From positions 1 to 64,000 of the forward strand of contig JBBRLL010000021.1 of the NCBI GenBank assembly GCA_038231395.1: DNA of 64,000 nt, written 5' to 3'. This stretch comes from Stagnihabitans sp038231395 (GTDB lineage Bacteria > Pseudomonadota > Alphaproteobacteria > Rhodobacterales > Rhodobacteraceae). Under the pieces are notes generated by a model, which worked only from the letters and a program-made list of their open reading frames with translations, ran no database searches and was not told the origin of the DNA. How positions within the stretch are numbered: the stretch's first letter is position 1; every line of letters starts with the position of its first letter. Shown one piece after another: positions 1 through 7,854 of this stretch. The position numbers were made by a program, and so were the translations under genes.

Positions 1-70
1 CCGGCACACCGCCTTCGGCTTGGCGCAGGATCGCGAGAATCTGAGGTTCCGTGTATCTGCTCGTCTTCAT
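1..70 (-). CDS. IS3-family transposase OrfA, N-terminal end (partial)
   Basis: Reading the minus strand from the ATG at 70 gives 23 residues (MKTSRYTEPQILAILRQAEG and onward) up to the window edge. This is the typical opening of the small helix-turn-helix subunit (OrfA) of IS3-family transposases, which binds the element's ends and is followed by the DDE integrase OrfB. A GAGGAG-type ribosome binding site lies just upstream of the ATG. The rest of the gene lies outside the window, so completeness cannot be judged. Confidence 0.72.
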   Translation of the reverse strand, partial: MKTSRYTEPQILAILRQAEGGVP

Positions 71-141
71 CTGAATCTCCTCATGCATCTTGCCGAGAAA
101 ATTCTACTTATACAGCCCCCTACTTTCGGGGGGGATTACCT
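1..141 (-). mobile_element. 5' end of an IS3-family insertion sequence
   Basis: The OrfA start is followed, outward, by a C-run/GAAAGTAGGGGG sequence at about 115-141 that looks like an IS3-family terminal inverted repeat. The outer boundary near 141 is an estimate. The other end and any target duplication lie outside the window. The element abuts the tandem array at 145-350. Confidence 0.55.
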
Positions 142-144
142 CCC

Positions 145-350
145 AGCCTCCACCCCCTCCCAACCTTCGCCCCGTCCCAACCTTCGCCCCGTCCCAACCT
201 CCACCCCGTCCCAACCTTCGCCCCGTCCCAAACTCTGCCCCGTCCCAACCCCGACCCTGTCCCAACCTCCACCGCACGCAAATCTTCACCACGTCCCAAC
301 TTTCACCCCGTCTCAACCTCCTCCGCAGCAACCTCCTCCGCAGCAACCTG
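145..350. repeat. 17-bp tandem array, then two 15-bp copies
   Basis: About ten degenerate copies of a 17-bp unit (core CCCGTCCCAACCTTCGC) run from about 150 to 316. Two exact 15-bp copies (CCTCCTCCGCAGCAA) follow at 317-331 and 332-346. Open frames through the array give proline-rich peptides with a 17-residue period (3 x 17 bp). This is a product of the array rather than a sign of coding. The array ends about 85 bp before the yqaA-like start. Confidence 0.85.
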
Positions 351-433
351 CATCGCCCCATCATGGCCTTGACCTCGCCGCTCAAACCCGCCAAAGCCAG
401 CAAAGTCGCCGGACCGGGCGCACCGGGGGCACC

Positions 434-1018
434 ATGTTCGAACGCCTGACCCAACGCTTGCTGACCGAAGCCCGCTCGCCCCGCGCCGCTGCGGTTCTGG
501 CGGTGGTGGCCTTCGTGGAAAGCTCGGTCTTTCCGCTGCCTGCCGAAATCATCTTCCTGCCGATGTGTCTGGCCCGCCCCGAACGCGCGCTGCGCTACGC
601 GGCCATTGCAGCGATTGCCTCGGTCATAGGCGGCATCTTCGGCTGGATGATCGGCCACTACCTCTTTGATCTGATTGCCGTGCCGGTCCTGAACTTCTGG
701 CACGCCATGCCCGCGTTTGCCGCGCTGAAGGCGCAAACCGGCACCGGTACAATCCTTTTGTTGCTGATCACCTCTGGCATAGCCCACCTGCCGCCCATGA
801 AGGTGGTGACCATCCTGGCGGGGGCCATCAACTTCAGCCTGCCCCTGTTCATTGTCGCCGCTGTCGTGGCGAGAGGTGCCAAATTCTTCGTCCTCGGCTG
901 GGCTCTGGCCCGCTATGGTGAGCCTATCGCAGAGTTGATCCGCAAGCGGCTTGCCACCGTGGCCCTGATCGTGATCGTGGTGGCGGTGATCGCTTGGCTG
1001 GCGAAATCCTATCTTTGA
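434..1018 (+). CDS. YqaA/DedA-family inner-membrane protein
   Basis: The protein has 194 residues and several hydrophobic segments, with an early VESSVFPLPAEII motif typical of the VTT/DedA-like (SNARE-associated, YqaA) family. Members are polytopic inner-membrane proteins linked to lipid or envelope homeostasis; the exact substrate here is unknown. The frame is open far upstream, but that part translates the tandem array, so the ATG at 434 (MFERLTQ) is preferred. The stop lies 7 bp before the next ATG, which suggests an operon with dsbB. Confidence 0.8.
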   Translation: MFERLTQRLLTEARSPRAAAVLAVVAFVESSVFPLPAEIIFLPMCLARPERALRYAAIAAIASVIGGIFGWMIGHYLFDLIAVPVLNFWHAMPAFAALKAQTGTGTILLLLITSGIAHLPPMKVVTILAGAINFSLPLFIVAAVVARGAKFFVLGWALARYGEPIAELIRKRLATVALIVIVVAVIAWLAKSYL

Positions 1019-1025
1019 GGTTCCA

Positions 1026-1604
1026 ATGCCCCCCTTTCTCGCCATCCTGTTCTTTGTCGCGGTCATGGCTGTCTTTGGCACCGCCGTTGCCGCCGCCCGC
1101 ACCCTGCCCGCCGTAAGCACTCGGATCCGTGTTACCACCCGCAGCCAAGCCCTCAGTATTGCTACCTTAGGCTCCGTCGCGGCCCTTGGTGGGGCTTTCG
1201 CCTTTCAATACATCGGCGGCCTTGCCCCGTGCCATTTGTGCCTGTTGCAACGCTGGCCACATGCGGCGGCAATCGGGATCGGCGTGCTGGCCCTGCTGAT
1301 CCCCAAGACCATCCTCGCCCGCCTCCTGCCCCTTGCCGGTGCCGCCGCAGCCCTGTGCACCGCCGCAATCGCCGCTTACCATACCGGGGTGGAGCGTCAT
1401 TGGTGGCAAGGCCCCACCACCTGCACCTCCGGCTCCATCGCGGGCATCTCGGCAAAGGACCTGACGGCCCAACTGATGGCCGCGCCCGTCGTCAAATGCG
1501 ATCAGGTGGCGTGGCAGATGCTTTCCCTCTCGATGGCCTCATGGAACATGCTGTTGTCATTGGGGCTGGTAACTCTTTGGCTTCTGGCGTTCAAAAAGTC
1601 CTGA
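1026..1604 (+). CDS. dsbB: Disulfide bond formation protein B family
   Basis: This 192-residue membrane protein carries the DsbB signature: a CxxC pair at C69/C72 (PCHLC) after a membrane segment, and a second pair at C133 and C158 in the large periplasmic loop. DsbB reoxidises DsbA and passes electrons to quinone in the inner membrane. The first 40 residues add an extra hydrophobic segment not needed for the DsbB core. GAGG lies 5-8 bp upstream of the chosen ATG. It is probably co-transcribed with the YqaA-like gene. Confidence 0.85.
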   Translation: MPPFLAILFFVAVMAVFGTAVAAARTLPAVSTRIRVTTRSQALSIATLGSVAALGGAFAFQYIGGLAPCHLCLLQRWPHAAAIGIGVLALLIPKTILARLLPLAGAAAALCTAAIAAYHTGVERHWWQGPTTCTSGSIAGISAKDLTAQLMAAPVVKCDQVAWQMLSLSMASWNMLLSLGLVTLWLLAFKKS

Positions 1605-1688
1605 CGCCTGATTCATCTGTTCATCGAAAACCCGGCGCGGGCGGCAAAGCCTTGCTTCCCGTTTTGATCGAAAGAGCCGAGCGCAACC

Positions 1689-2876
1689 TTAGAGCGGTGA
1701 GGCTACAAAGCCGCCGCCCAGCAACCGCTCGCCCTCCTGCAAGGCAAAGCGGTCGGTCATCCCCGCCACATAATCGCACACGATGCGGGCCAGTTCGGTA
1801 TCGCCCCGCACCGCGCTGACATCCGCCTGCCATTCCACAGGCAACAGCCCCGGATCGGCCAGAAACAGCGGGAACAGCCCGTCAATCACCTGCGTCACCC
1901 GGGCACGCTCTGCCATGACAGAGGGGGCGCGGTACATCCGGTGAAACAGGAACGCGCGGATCACCTTCAACTCCTGATACAGCGGTTTTGAAAAGCGGAT
2001 CACCGTCATGCCCAAATGCCGGATATCCTCCACCGATTTAGGTTGCGCGGCGGACAGCCGGTTCTGCGCCACGGCGATCACATCCTCCACCATCCGGCCA
2101 AACACCCGTCGCAACGCCTCGTGCCTGCGCCGCATCTTGTCCAGACCCGGATAAAGCCTGTCAACTTCTTCAAAGGCCGGTCCGGTCACCGGCAGTTCCA
2201 TCAGGTCCGATTCGGTGAACAGACCGGAGCGCAACCCGTCATGCAGATCGTGGTGCGAATAGGCCACGTCATCGGCAATCGCTGCCACCTGCGCCTCGGC
2301 ACTGGCATGAGTGTCCAGTTCAAGGTTCCAGGCGGCATTCACCTCCGCCAAGGCGTAGGGCAAAGGCCCCGCGTGCTTTTCGTCGGCATAAGGTCCGCGC
2401 AGGGGGCCATTGTGCTTGGCGATGCCCTCCAGCGTCTCCCATGTCAGGTTCAGCCCGTCGAAATCGGCATAATGCCGCTCCAGCCGCGTGACGATCCGCA
2501 ACGCCTGCGCGTTATGGTCAAAGCCGCCAAACGGCGCCATCAACCGCTCCATCGCGTCCTCACCGGTGTGGCCAAACGGTGTGTGGCCCAGATCATGCGC
2601 CAAAGCCACCGCCTCGGCCAGATCGGTGTTCAGGTTCAAGACGCCAGAGATGGTGCGCGCCACCTGCGCCACCTCTATCGTATGGGTCAGCCGGGTGCGG
2701 TAATAATCGCCCTCGTGTTCGACAAACACCTGCGTCTTGTGCTTGAGCCTGCGGAACGCGCTGGAATGGATGATCCGGTCGCGGTCACGCTGAAAGGGCG
2801 AGCGGAAGGATGACAATCCTTCATGGTTCATCCGCCCACGCGAGCGGTCCGGGTCACAGGCAAACGGGGCGAGCAT
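1689..2876 (-). CDS. dgt: Deoxyguanosinetriphosphate triphosphohydrolase-like HD protein
   Basis: The 395-residue protein is an HD-domain phosphohydrolase of the dGTPase-like family, which cleaves dNTP to deoxynucleoside and triphosphate. The metal ligands are visible: H65 (RLTHTIEV), the HD pair H94/D95 and the HTPFGHTGE segment with H98 and H103. The N-terminal SPFQRDRDRIIHSSAFRRLKHKTQVF block is characteristic of the family. It is convergent with dsbB and divergent from the erpA-like gene. The length is typical for the alphaproteobacterial form. Confidence 0.9.
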   Translation of the reverse strand: MLAPFACDPDRSRGRMNHEGLSSFRSPFQRDRDRIIHSSAFRRLKHKTQVFVEHEGDYYRTRLTHTIEVAQVARTISGVLNLNTDLAEAVALAHDLGHTPFGHTGEDAMERLMAPFGGFDHNAQALRIVTRLERHYADFDGLNLTWETLEGIAKHNGPLRGPYADEKHAGPLPYALAEVNAAWNLELDTHASAEAQVAAIADDVAYSHHDLHDGLRSGLFTESDLMELPVTGPAFEEVDRLYPGLDKMRRRHEALRRVFGRMVEDVIAVAQNRLSAAQPKSVEDIRHLGMTVIRFSKPLYQELKVIRAFLFHRMYRAPSVMAERARVTQVIDGLFPLFLADPGLLPVEWQADVSAVRGDTELARIVCDYVAGMTDRFALQEGERLLGGGFVASPL

Positions 2877-3186
2877 CCGACCTCACAATCTTTTGCCAAA
2901 GTCTATACTGCGCCGGATACTCAAGGCCAGCCCATTGCGACCAAAGCCTGCCAAAGCCTCCACTTAGGAAGCGGGGTTTCACGCCACCCGCTGGCGGGAT
3001 CTTCGTGGCACGCAGCGGAATACCCTTGGGGTATTTCCAAAGGTACACATGCAAAGGGAACGGGCCAAAGCCGTCACCTTGCCCCAGACAGGCGGGGTGA
3101 CAACACAGCGTGTCCGCGCAGCACCCCATCAGCGCTTGAACCGGGCGGCCCCTGCGCCTATCTTGGTGTTTCAAGGAGATCCGCCC
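2877..3186. other. Divergent intergenic region between dgt and erpA
   Basis: This 310-bp region separates two divergently transcribed genes, so it should hold both promoters. Two small palindromes are visible: CCCGC/GCGGG around 2987-2998 and AATACCC-TTG-GGGTATT at 3019-3035. No credible gene was seen. AAGGAG about 7 bp before the ATG at 3187 is the ribosome binding site for erpA. Confidence 0.6.
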
Positions 3187-3519
3187 ATGAACCTTACCCT
3201 GCCGCCCCATGTCACCGACCGCGCCTTTGCCCGTCTGGCAGAGATTGCGCATCTGACCGGCCAGCAAAAGTCTCTGCGGGTCGCGGTCGAAGGTGGCGGA
3301 TGTTCGGGCTTTCAATATGATATCAAGCTGGACGATCCGGCTGCCGACGATCTGGTGCTGGAGAAGGACGGGCAAAAAGTTCTGGTGGACAGCGTGTCCC
3401 TGCCCTACCTGTCCAACGCTGTGATCGACTTTTCCGCCGAATTGATCGGCGCGCGTTTCGTGATCGAGAATCCCAATGCCCTTTCGTCCTGCGGCTGCGG
3501 CACCTCGTTTTCGCTGTAG
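3187..3519 (+). CDS. erpA: A-type iron-sulfur cluster carrier/insertion protein
   Basis: The 110-residue protein carries the three conserved cysteines of the HesB/IscA/ErpA family: C39 (GGGCSGF) and C102/C104 in the C-terminal CGCG motif. These bind and deliver Fe-S clusters to apoproteins. The ATG at 3187 is chosen because of a good AAGGAG site and because homology begins there; the frame is open further upstream. ErpA is the most likely member of the family, but IscA cannot be excluded from sequence alone. Confidence 0.87.
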   Translation: MNLTLPPHVTDRAFARLAEIAHLTGQQKSLRVAVEGGGCSGFQYDIKLDDPAADDLVLEKDGQKVLVDSVSLPYLSNAVIDFSAELIGARFVIENPNALSSCGCGTSFSL

Positions 3520-3610
3520 TCCGCCGGATCACCTTTAGCCTACCTTTTGCCTGGCTCTGGCCTTTCCCTATGATCGGCCTAACTCCCTCCTCTGAAACGG
3601 AGGTCTCCTT

Positions 3611-4324
3611 ATGCGCAATGCCCTCATGCTCGGCTCTGCCCCAAATGCCATCGCTGCGCGCGACTGGTCGCGGGCGCCGTTCGACCACATCACAGCCATC
3701 AACAACGCCTGGCGGATCCGCGACGACTGGGACGATCTGGTGGCCCCGTGGGACTTTCCCGAAAGCCGCCGCCCGGTGTCCATTTCGGCCCCCAAACGCC
3801 TGATCCTGCAAGAAGATTTCGTGCCCGCGCAAAACCTTTATGGCGGCTTTGTCTATGCCGGTGGCACCATGGCCTTCACCACCGCGTACTGGATGCTGGC
3901 CGCCCTGAAGCCGCAGGTGATAGCCACCTTGGGATGCGACATGCACTATCCCGCCTTCGGCGCGACCCATTTCTACGGCACTGGCACCCCGGACCCCTTG
4001 CGCGCCGATATCACCCTGCGCAGTCTGGAGGCGAAATCTGCCCGCCTGATGATCCTCGCCGCCATGCAGGGGTGCGCGATGGTGAACCTGTCCACCCTGC
4101 CCTCACGCCTCGTCTTTCCGCGCGCCGACAGGCAAGCTCTTGACCTGCGTCCGGCCCCTTACGACCGCGTACTGGCCGCAGAAGCCCTGTCGCGCGAGGC
4201 GGCGCTGAACTACTACGTCCCGTCGGGCCGCTATTGGGAGGCTGCAACCCGGTTCGACCCCGCCGAAATTGACGCGCTTGACGACTTGTGGCTGCAGGCC
4301 GCTCTGGTGACAATCGCCGTATGA
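3611..4324 (+). CDS. Conserved protein of unknown function with a GSAPN nucleotide-fold motif
   Basis: The 237-residue protein begins MRNALMLGSAPNA, a glycine-rich turn after a short beta strand as in Rossmann-like folds. It also has an LGCDMHYP segment after a helix, which recalls the DUF115/MptE-like domain seen in some glycan-modifying proteins. This resemblance is weak and no function is assigned. A GGAGG site lies just upstream of the ATG (CGGAGGTCTCCTTATG). xthA follows 34 bp downstream on the same strand, so co-transcription is possible. Confidence 0.72.
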   Translation: MRNALMLGSAPNAIAARDWSRAPFDHITAINNAWRIRDDWDDLVAPWDFPESRRPVSISAPKRLILQEDFVPAQNLYGGFVYAGGTMAFTTAYWMLAALKPQVIATLGCDMHYPAFGATHFYGTGTPDPLRADITLRSLEAKSARLMILAAMQGCAMVNLSTLPSRLVFPRADRQALDLRPAPYDRVLAAEALSREAALNYYVPSGRYWEAATRFDPAEIDALDDLWLQAALVTIAV

Positions 4325-4358
4325 CCCGCTAACAAGGGGCGCACAGGAGCAGCACCCC

Positions 4359-5138
4359 ATGAAAATCGCCACCTACAACATCAACGGCATCAAAGCCCGG
4401 ATCGAAGCCGTGCTGGAGTGGGTCGACGAGGCGCAACCCGATGTCGCCTGCCTGCAAGAGATCAAATCCGTTGACGAGGCCTTTCCGCGTGAACCGTTTG
4501 AAACCTTGGGGTATCGGGTTGAAACCCATGGCATGAAGGGGTTCAACGGCGTGGCGATCCTGTCGAAACTGCCGCTGGAGGATGTCACCCGACGCCTGCC
4601 CGGCGACGATGCCGACGAGATGACCCGCTGGATCGAAGCCACCGTGATGGGCAAACGTCCGGTGCGGGTTTGCGGGCTCTATCTGCCGAACGGCAACCCC
4701 GCGCCGGGGCCGAAATACGACTACAAACTGGCGTGGCTGGACCGGATGCTGGCCCGCACCAGGGCGCTTCTGGGGACGGAGGAGCCTTTGGTCCTGTGCG
4801 GTGATTACAACGTCATCCCGCAGGCAGAGGACGCCGCCAACCCGAAAGACTGGCTGACCGACGCGCTATACCTGTCCCAAACGCGAGAGGCCTACCAGCG
4901 CCTCTTGAACCTTGGCCTGACCGACGCCCTTCGCGCCCGCAACCAAAACCCCGGCCTTTACACATTCTGGGATTTCCAACGGGGCGCTTGGGAGCGTAAC
5001 AACGGGATACGGATCGACCACCTGCTTTTGTCGCCGCAAGCGGCCGATCTGCTGGTGGATGCGGGTATCGACAAGGCAGTCAGGGGCCGCGACAAACCCT
5101 CCGACCATGTACCTGTGTGGATCGAGCTTGACGCCTGA
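4359..5138 (+). CDS. xthA: Exodeoxyribonuclease III (AP endonuclease)
   Basis: The 259-residue protein is an exonuclease-endonuclease-phosphatase-fold enzyme that cuts at abasic sites and removes 3' blocking groups. Visible family residues are N7 (TYNINGIKAR), E34 (CLQEIK), the GDYNVIP segment and the C-terminal SDHVPVWIEL motif with the catalytic D-H pair. The length matches bacterial ExoIII. Its TGA overlaps the next ATG by one base, which suggests coupling to the FAD oxidoreductase. Confidence 0.92.
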   Translation: MKIATYNINGIKARIEAVLEWVDEAQPDVACLQEIKSVDEAFPREPFETLGYRVETHGMKGFNGVAILSKLPLEDVTRRLPGDDADEMTRWIEATVMGKRPVRVCGLYLPNGNPAPGPKYDYKLAWLDRMLARTRALLGTEEPLVLCGDYNVIPQAEDAANPKDWLTDALYLSQTREAYQRLLNLGLTDALRARNQNPGLYTFWDFQRGAWERNNGIRIDHLLLSPQAADLLVDAGIDKAVRGRDKPSDHVPVWIELDA

Positions 5139-6415
5139 TGTATCCCGCCACCTTTTACGCGGCCACCCGGACCGACCAGACCATTCGCCCGACGCTGACC
5201 GGCCCGCATGACACCGATACCGTCATCGTCGGCGGTGGGTTGGCGGGCCTGACCACGGCGCTGGAACTGGCGCGAGAGGGGGTTGCAGTCACGGTGGTGG
5301 AGTCTCATTCGGTGGGTTTCGGCGCTTCGGGACGCAACGGCGGCATCGTCTCCCCGGCTTTCGCCTGTGGCAGCGCCGCGATCGAGGCCAACGTCGGCCC
5401 CGAACAGGCCCGCGTCCTGCACCGCCTGACCATCGAAGGCGTTGAACGCCTGCGCAGCCATATCACCACGTTGGGCATAGGTGAGGCTGACCCGATCCCC
5501 GGACTGCTGAACCTGCGGCGCTTTGATGCGGTGGCCGATCTGCACATCTATGCCGACCAGTTCGCCCGCGACTATGGCTATGAAGTGACCTACCTGAACC
5601 GACAGGCCATCCAGAACCGTCTGGCTACCACCCGCTACCACCACGGGCTGGAAGACCCCAACGCGTTCCACATCCATCCGCTCAATTACCTGCGCGCACT
5701 TGCGCGTGAGGTCGAACGCCTTGGCGGCCGGATTTTTGAAAACTCGCCAGCAACTGGTGTGACCTTGGGTCCGCAAAAACGCATACGCACGCCTGCGGGC
5801 ATCATCACCGCCAAACGTGCAGTCTTTGCCACCGGCGGCTATACCGGCCCGCTGATCCCGCGCCTCAAACGCGCTGTTCTGCCGATCGCCACCTATATGA
5901 TGCTGACAAAAGCAGCCCCTGACCTGTTGGCAGCCACGATCAAAACCCGGGCAGCCGTGCTGGATGACCGCCGCGCGTCAGACTATTATCGGTTGGTGGA
6001 GGGGGGCCAACGCCTGTTGTGGGGCGGCCGGATCACCACCCGCGCGGCCTCCGCCGAAGGTGTGGCGCAAGAGTTGCGCAAGGCAATGCTGGAGGTTTAC
6101 CCCCAACTGGCCCCGCTGAAAACCGACCTCGCGTGGTCCGGATTGATGGCTTACGCCCGCCATCTGATGCCGCAAGTGGGCCTGCTGCAACCTGATGTCT
6201 GGCACATCACTGCCTTCGGCGGCCATGGGCTGAACACCAGCGCCATTGCCGGGAAAATCCTGGCCGAGGCGATCCTTGGGCAAACTGACCGGATCAAGTT
6301 GTTCGCGCCATGGGGTCTGTCCTATGCCGGCGGTCCTGCGGGTCTTGCCGTGGCCCAACTCACCTATTGGGGATTGCAGGTTCAAGACTGGTGGCGGGAG
6401 CGCCCAAAAAGCTGA
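5138..6415 (+). CDS. FAD-dependent oxidoreductase (DAO family, PuuB-like)
   Basis: The 425-residue protein has an N-terminal FAD-binding GGGLAG motif (residues 32-37, VIVGGGLAGLTTALELAREG) and a GFGASGRNGGIVSP segment typical of D-amino-acid-oxidase-type amine oxidases such as gamma-glutamylputrescine oxidase. The C-terminal ITAFGGHGLNTSAIAGK block completes the FAD site. The substrate is not determined. It is read directly after xthA with a one-base overlap and ends just before the inverted repeats at 6424-6499. Confidence 0.85.
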   Translation: MYPATFYAATRTDQTIRPTLTGPHDTDTVIVGGGLAGLTTALELAREGVAVTVVESHSVGFGASGRNGGIVSPAFACGSAAIEANVGPEQARVLHRLTIEGVERLRSHITTLGIGEADPIPGLLNLRRFDAVADLHIYADQFARDYGYEVTYLNRQAIQNRLATTRYHHGLEDPNAFHIHPLNYLRALAREVERLGGRIFENSPATGVTLGPQKRIRTPAGIITAKRAVFATGGYTGPLIPRLKRAVLPIATYMMLTKAAPDLLAATIKTRAAVLDDRRASDYYRLVEGGQRLLWGGRITTRAASAEGVAQELRKAMLEVYPQLAPLKTDLAWSGLMAYARHLMPQVGLLQPDVWHITAFGGHGLNTSAIAGKILAEAILGQTDRIKLFAPWGLSYAGGPAGLAVAQLTYWGLQVQDWWRERPKS

Positions 6416-6423
6416 AGGCGCTG

Positions 6424-6499
6424 CATGGGCAGATTGCCCATCCTACCGTAGCCACATGCCGCGTATTTTGACCAAGGTAGGATGGGCAATTTGCCCATG
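6424..6499. terminator. 24-bp inverted repeat, probable bidirectional terminator
   Basis: The 24-bp sequence at 6424-6447 is repeated in inverted form at 6476-6499 with one mismatch, separated by 28 bp. Each arm also contains its own palindrome (TGGGCA...TGCCCA). It lies between convergent genes (FAD oxidoreductase and the Mth938-like gene), where a bidirectional terminator is expected. It could equally be a dispersed repeat of the genome. Confidence 0.6.
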
Positions 6500-6508
6500 C
6501 CGGGCCCT

Positions 6509-6871
6509 TCAGACCGGTGTCAGGCAGACAGCAATCCGCCGCCCTTCCCCCAGAAGCACGTTGTAGGTCCGTGCCGCGGCGGGAGAGTTCATCACCTCGA
6601 CCCCGATCCCCGCCTCTTCCAAGGCTGCGCGAAACTCCGGTGGCACATGGGAAATCTCCGCCCCGGTTCCCACGATCAGCACGTCAATCCGCCCCGCAAG
6701 CGTCAAAGGTGCCACCCAATCGCCCATGCCGCCCCAAGGCCCTGCGTCCCACGGCGTCACCAGACAGGTGCCGCGCAGCACATGCTTGCCGACCCGAAAA
6801 AAGCCCGGCCCATAGCCTTCGATGGCAAGCGCCGTTCCATAGGTGATCTCGGTCAGCCGGATGTCAGGCAT
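6509..6871 (-). CDS. Mth938-like domain (DUF498) protein
   Basis: This 120-residue protein belongs to the Mth938/NDUFAF3-like family, with VLIVGTGAE, PPEFRAALEEAGIGVEVM and TYNVLLGEGRRIA blocks. Bacterial members are commonly the last gene after secDF; the biochemical function is unclear. The ATG at 6871 overlaps the secF stop by 8 bp, so it is probably translated from the sec operon mRNA. The frame continues upstream inside secF but homology starts here. Confidence 0.82.
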   Translation of the reverse strand: MPDIRLTEITYGTALAIEGYGPGFFRVGKHVLRGTCLVTPWDAGPWGGMGDWVAPLTLAGRIDVLIVGTGAEISHVPPEFRAALEEAGIGVEVMNSPAAARTYNVLLGEGRRIAVCLTPV

Positions 6872-7844
6872 CAACGTTGGCGAACTCGTGGTCCGCCCCT
6901 TTGCCGGTCTTTTTGGCCTTGTCCGACCGGTCCAGACCAAGGAACAGCACCAGGTTCTTGGCCACGAAGACCGAGGAATAGGTGCCAAGGATGATGCCCA
7001 TAAAAATCGCGAACGAAAAGCCCCGGATCACGTCGCCGCCCAAAGCCAGCATCGAACCGACCGCAATCAACGTGGTCAGCGATGTTGCCAAAGTTCGGCT
7101 CAAGGTTTCGTTCACCGACAGGTTCATCACGTCTTTCAGTGGCATCGTCTTGTATTTGATCAGATTTTCCCGCAGCCGGTCAAACACCACCACGGTGTCG
7201 TTGATCGAATATCCCAGAATCGTCAACAGCGCCGCCACGATGGTCAGGTCAAACTTGATCTGGAACAGCGCGAAAATCCCCACCGTGATGAACACGTCAT
7301 GCAGCAGCGCCAACACGCCGCCCAAGGCAAACTGCCATTCGAACCGCAGCCAGATATAGGCCATAATCCCGAACGAGGTTGCAGCCAGCGCCTCAAACGA
7401 GGACCACACCAGTTCGGAGGAAACCTTTGGCCCCACCGTCTCCATCGAAACAATCTTCAGTTTGGGGTCCATGGCCACCAAAGCGCCCTGAACCGCTTTC
7501 AACCCGTCGTCGCTGATCTGCTCTTGCCCTTTGGGGGCCGACAGCCGGATCGCTGCCACATGCTGATCGGCGCGGAAGCTTGGATCAAACACCTCGTTGA
7601 TCGCCACGTCGCCCAAGACCAGCTTGTCCAGCGTGGCCCGGTACAGTGCGGTATCAATCACCGCGGCAGAATCGGTGCGGATCGTGGTGCCGCCTTTGAA
7701 GTCGATGCCGAAGTTCAGCCCCATCACGCCCCAAAACACGAAAGACATGATCATCAGGAACATCGAGCCGCCAAAGGTGATCCATTGGTGTTTGAAGAAG
7801 TCGAAGGTCGTATGTTCGGGTGCCAGTCGCAAACGCCATGCCAT
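6864..7844 (-). CDS. secF: Protein translocase subunit SecF
   Basis: SecF (326 residues) is the RND-type accessory subunit of the Sec translocon. With SecD it uses the proton gradient to finish protein export. It has one N-terminal membrane segment, the family's FGIDFKGGT block, a periplasmic domain and a five-helix C-terminal bundle with the GYSINDTVVVFDRLREN motif. It follows secD by 10 bp and precedes the Mth938 gene with an 8-bp overlap. Confidence 0.95.
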   Translation of the reverse strand: MAWRLRLAPEHTTFDFFKHQWITFGGSMFLMIMSFVFWGVMGLNFGIDFKGGTTIRTDSAAVIDTALYRATLDKLVLGDVAINEVFDPSFRADQHVAAIRLSAPKGQEQISDDGLKAVQGALVAMDPKLKIVSMETVGPKVSSELVWSSFEALAATSFGIMAYIWLRFEWQFALGGVLALLHDVFITVGIFALFQIKFDLTIVAALLTILGYSINDTVVVFDRLRENLIKYKTMPLKDVMNLSVNETLSRTLATSLTTLIAVGSMLALGGDVIRGFSFAIFMGIILGTYSSVFVAKNLVLFLGLDRSDKAKKTGKGADHEFANVDA

Positions 7845-7854
7845 GATGTTTTCC

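Noticed and set aside
20..433. Proline-rich N-terminal extension of the YqaA protein
   Set aside because: It is only the translation of a 17-bp tandem array and IS sequence. The fold, and the ATG at 434, start after it.
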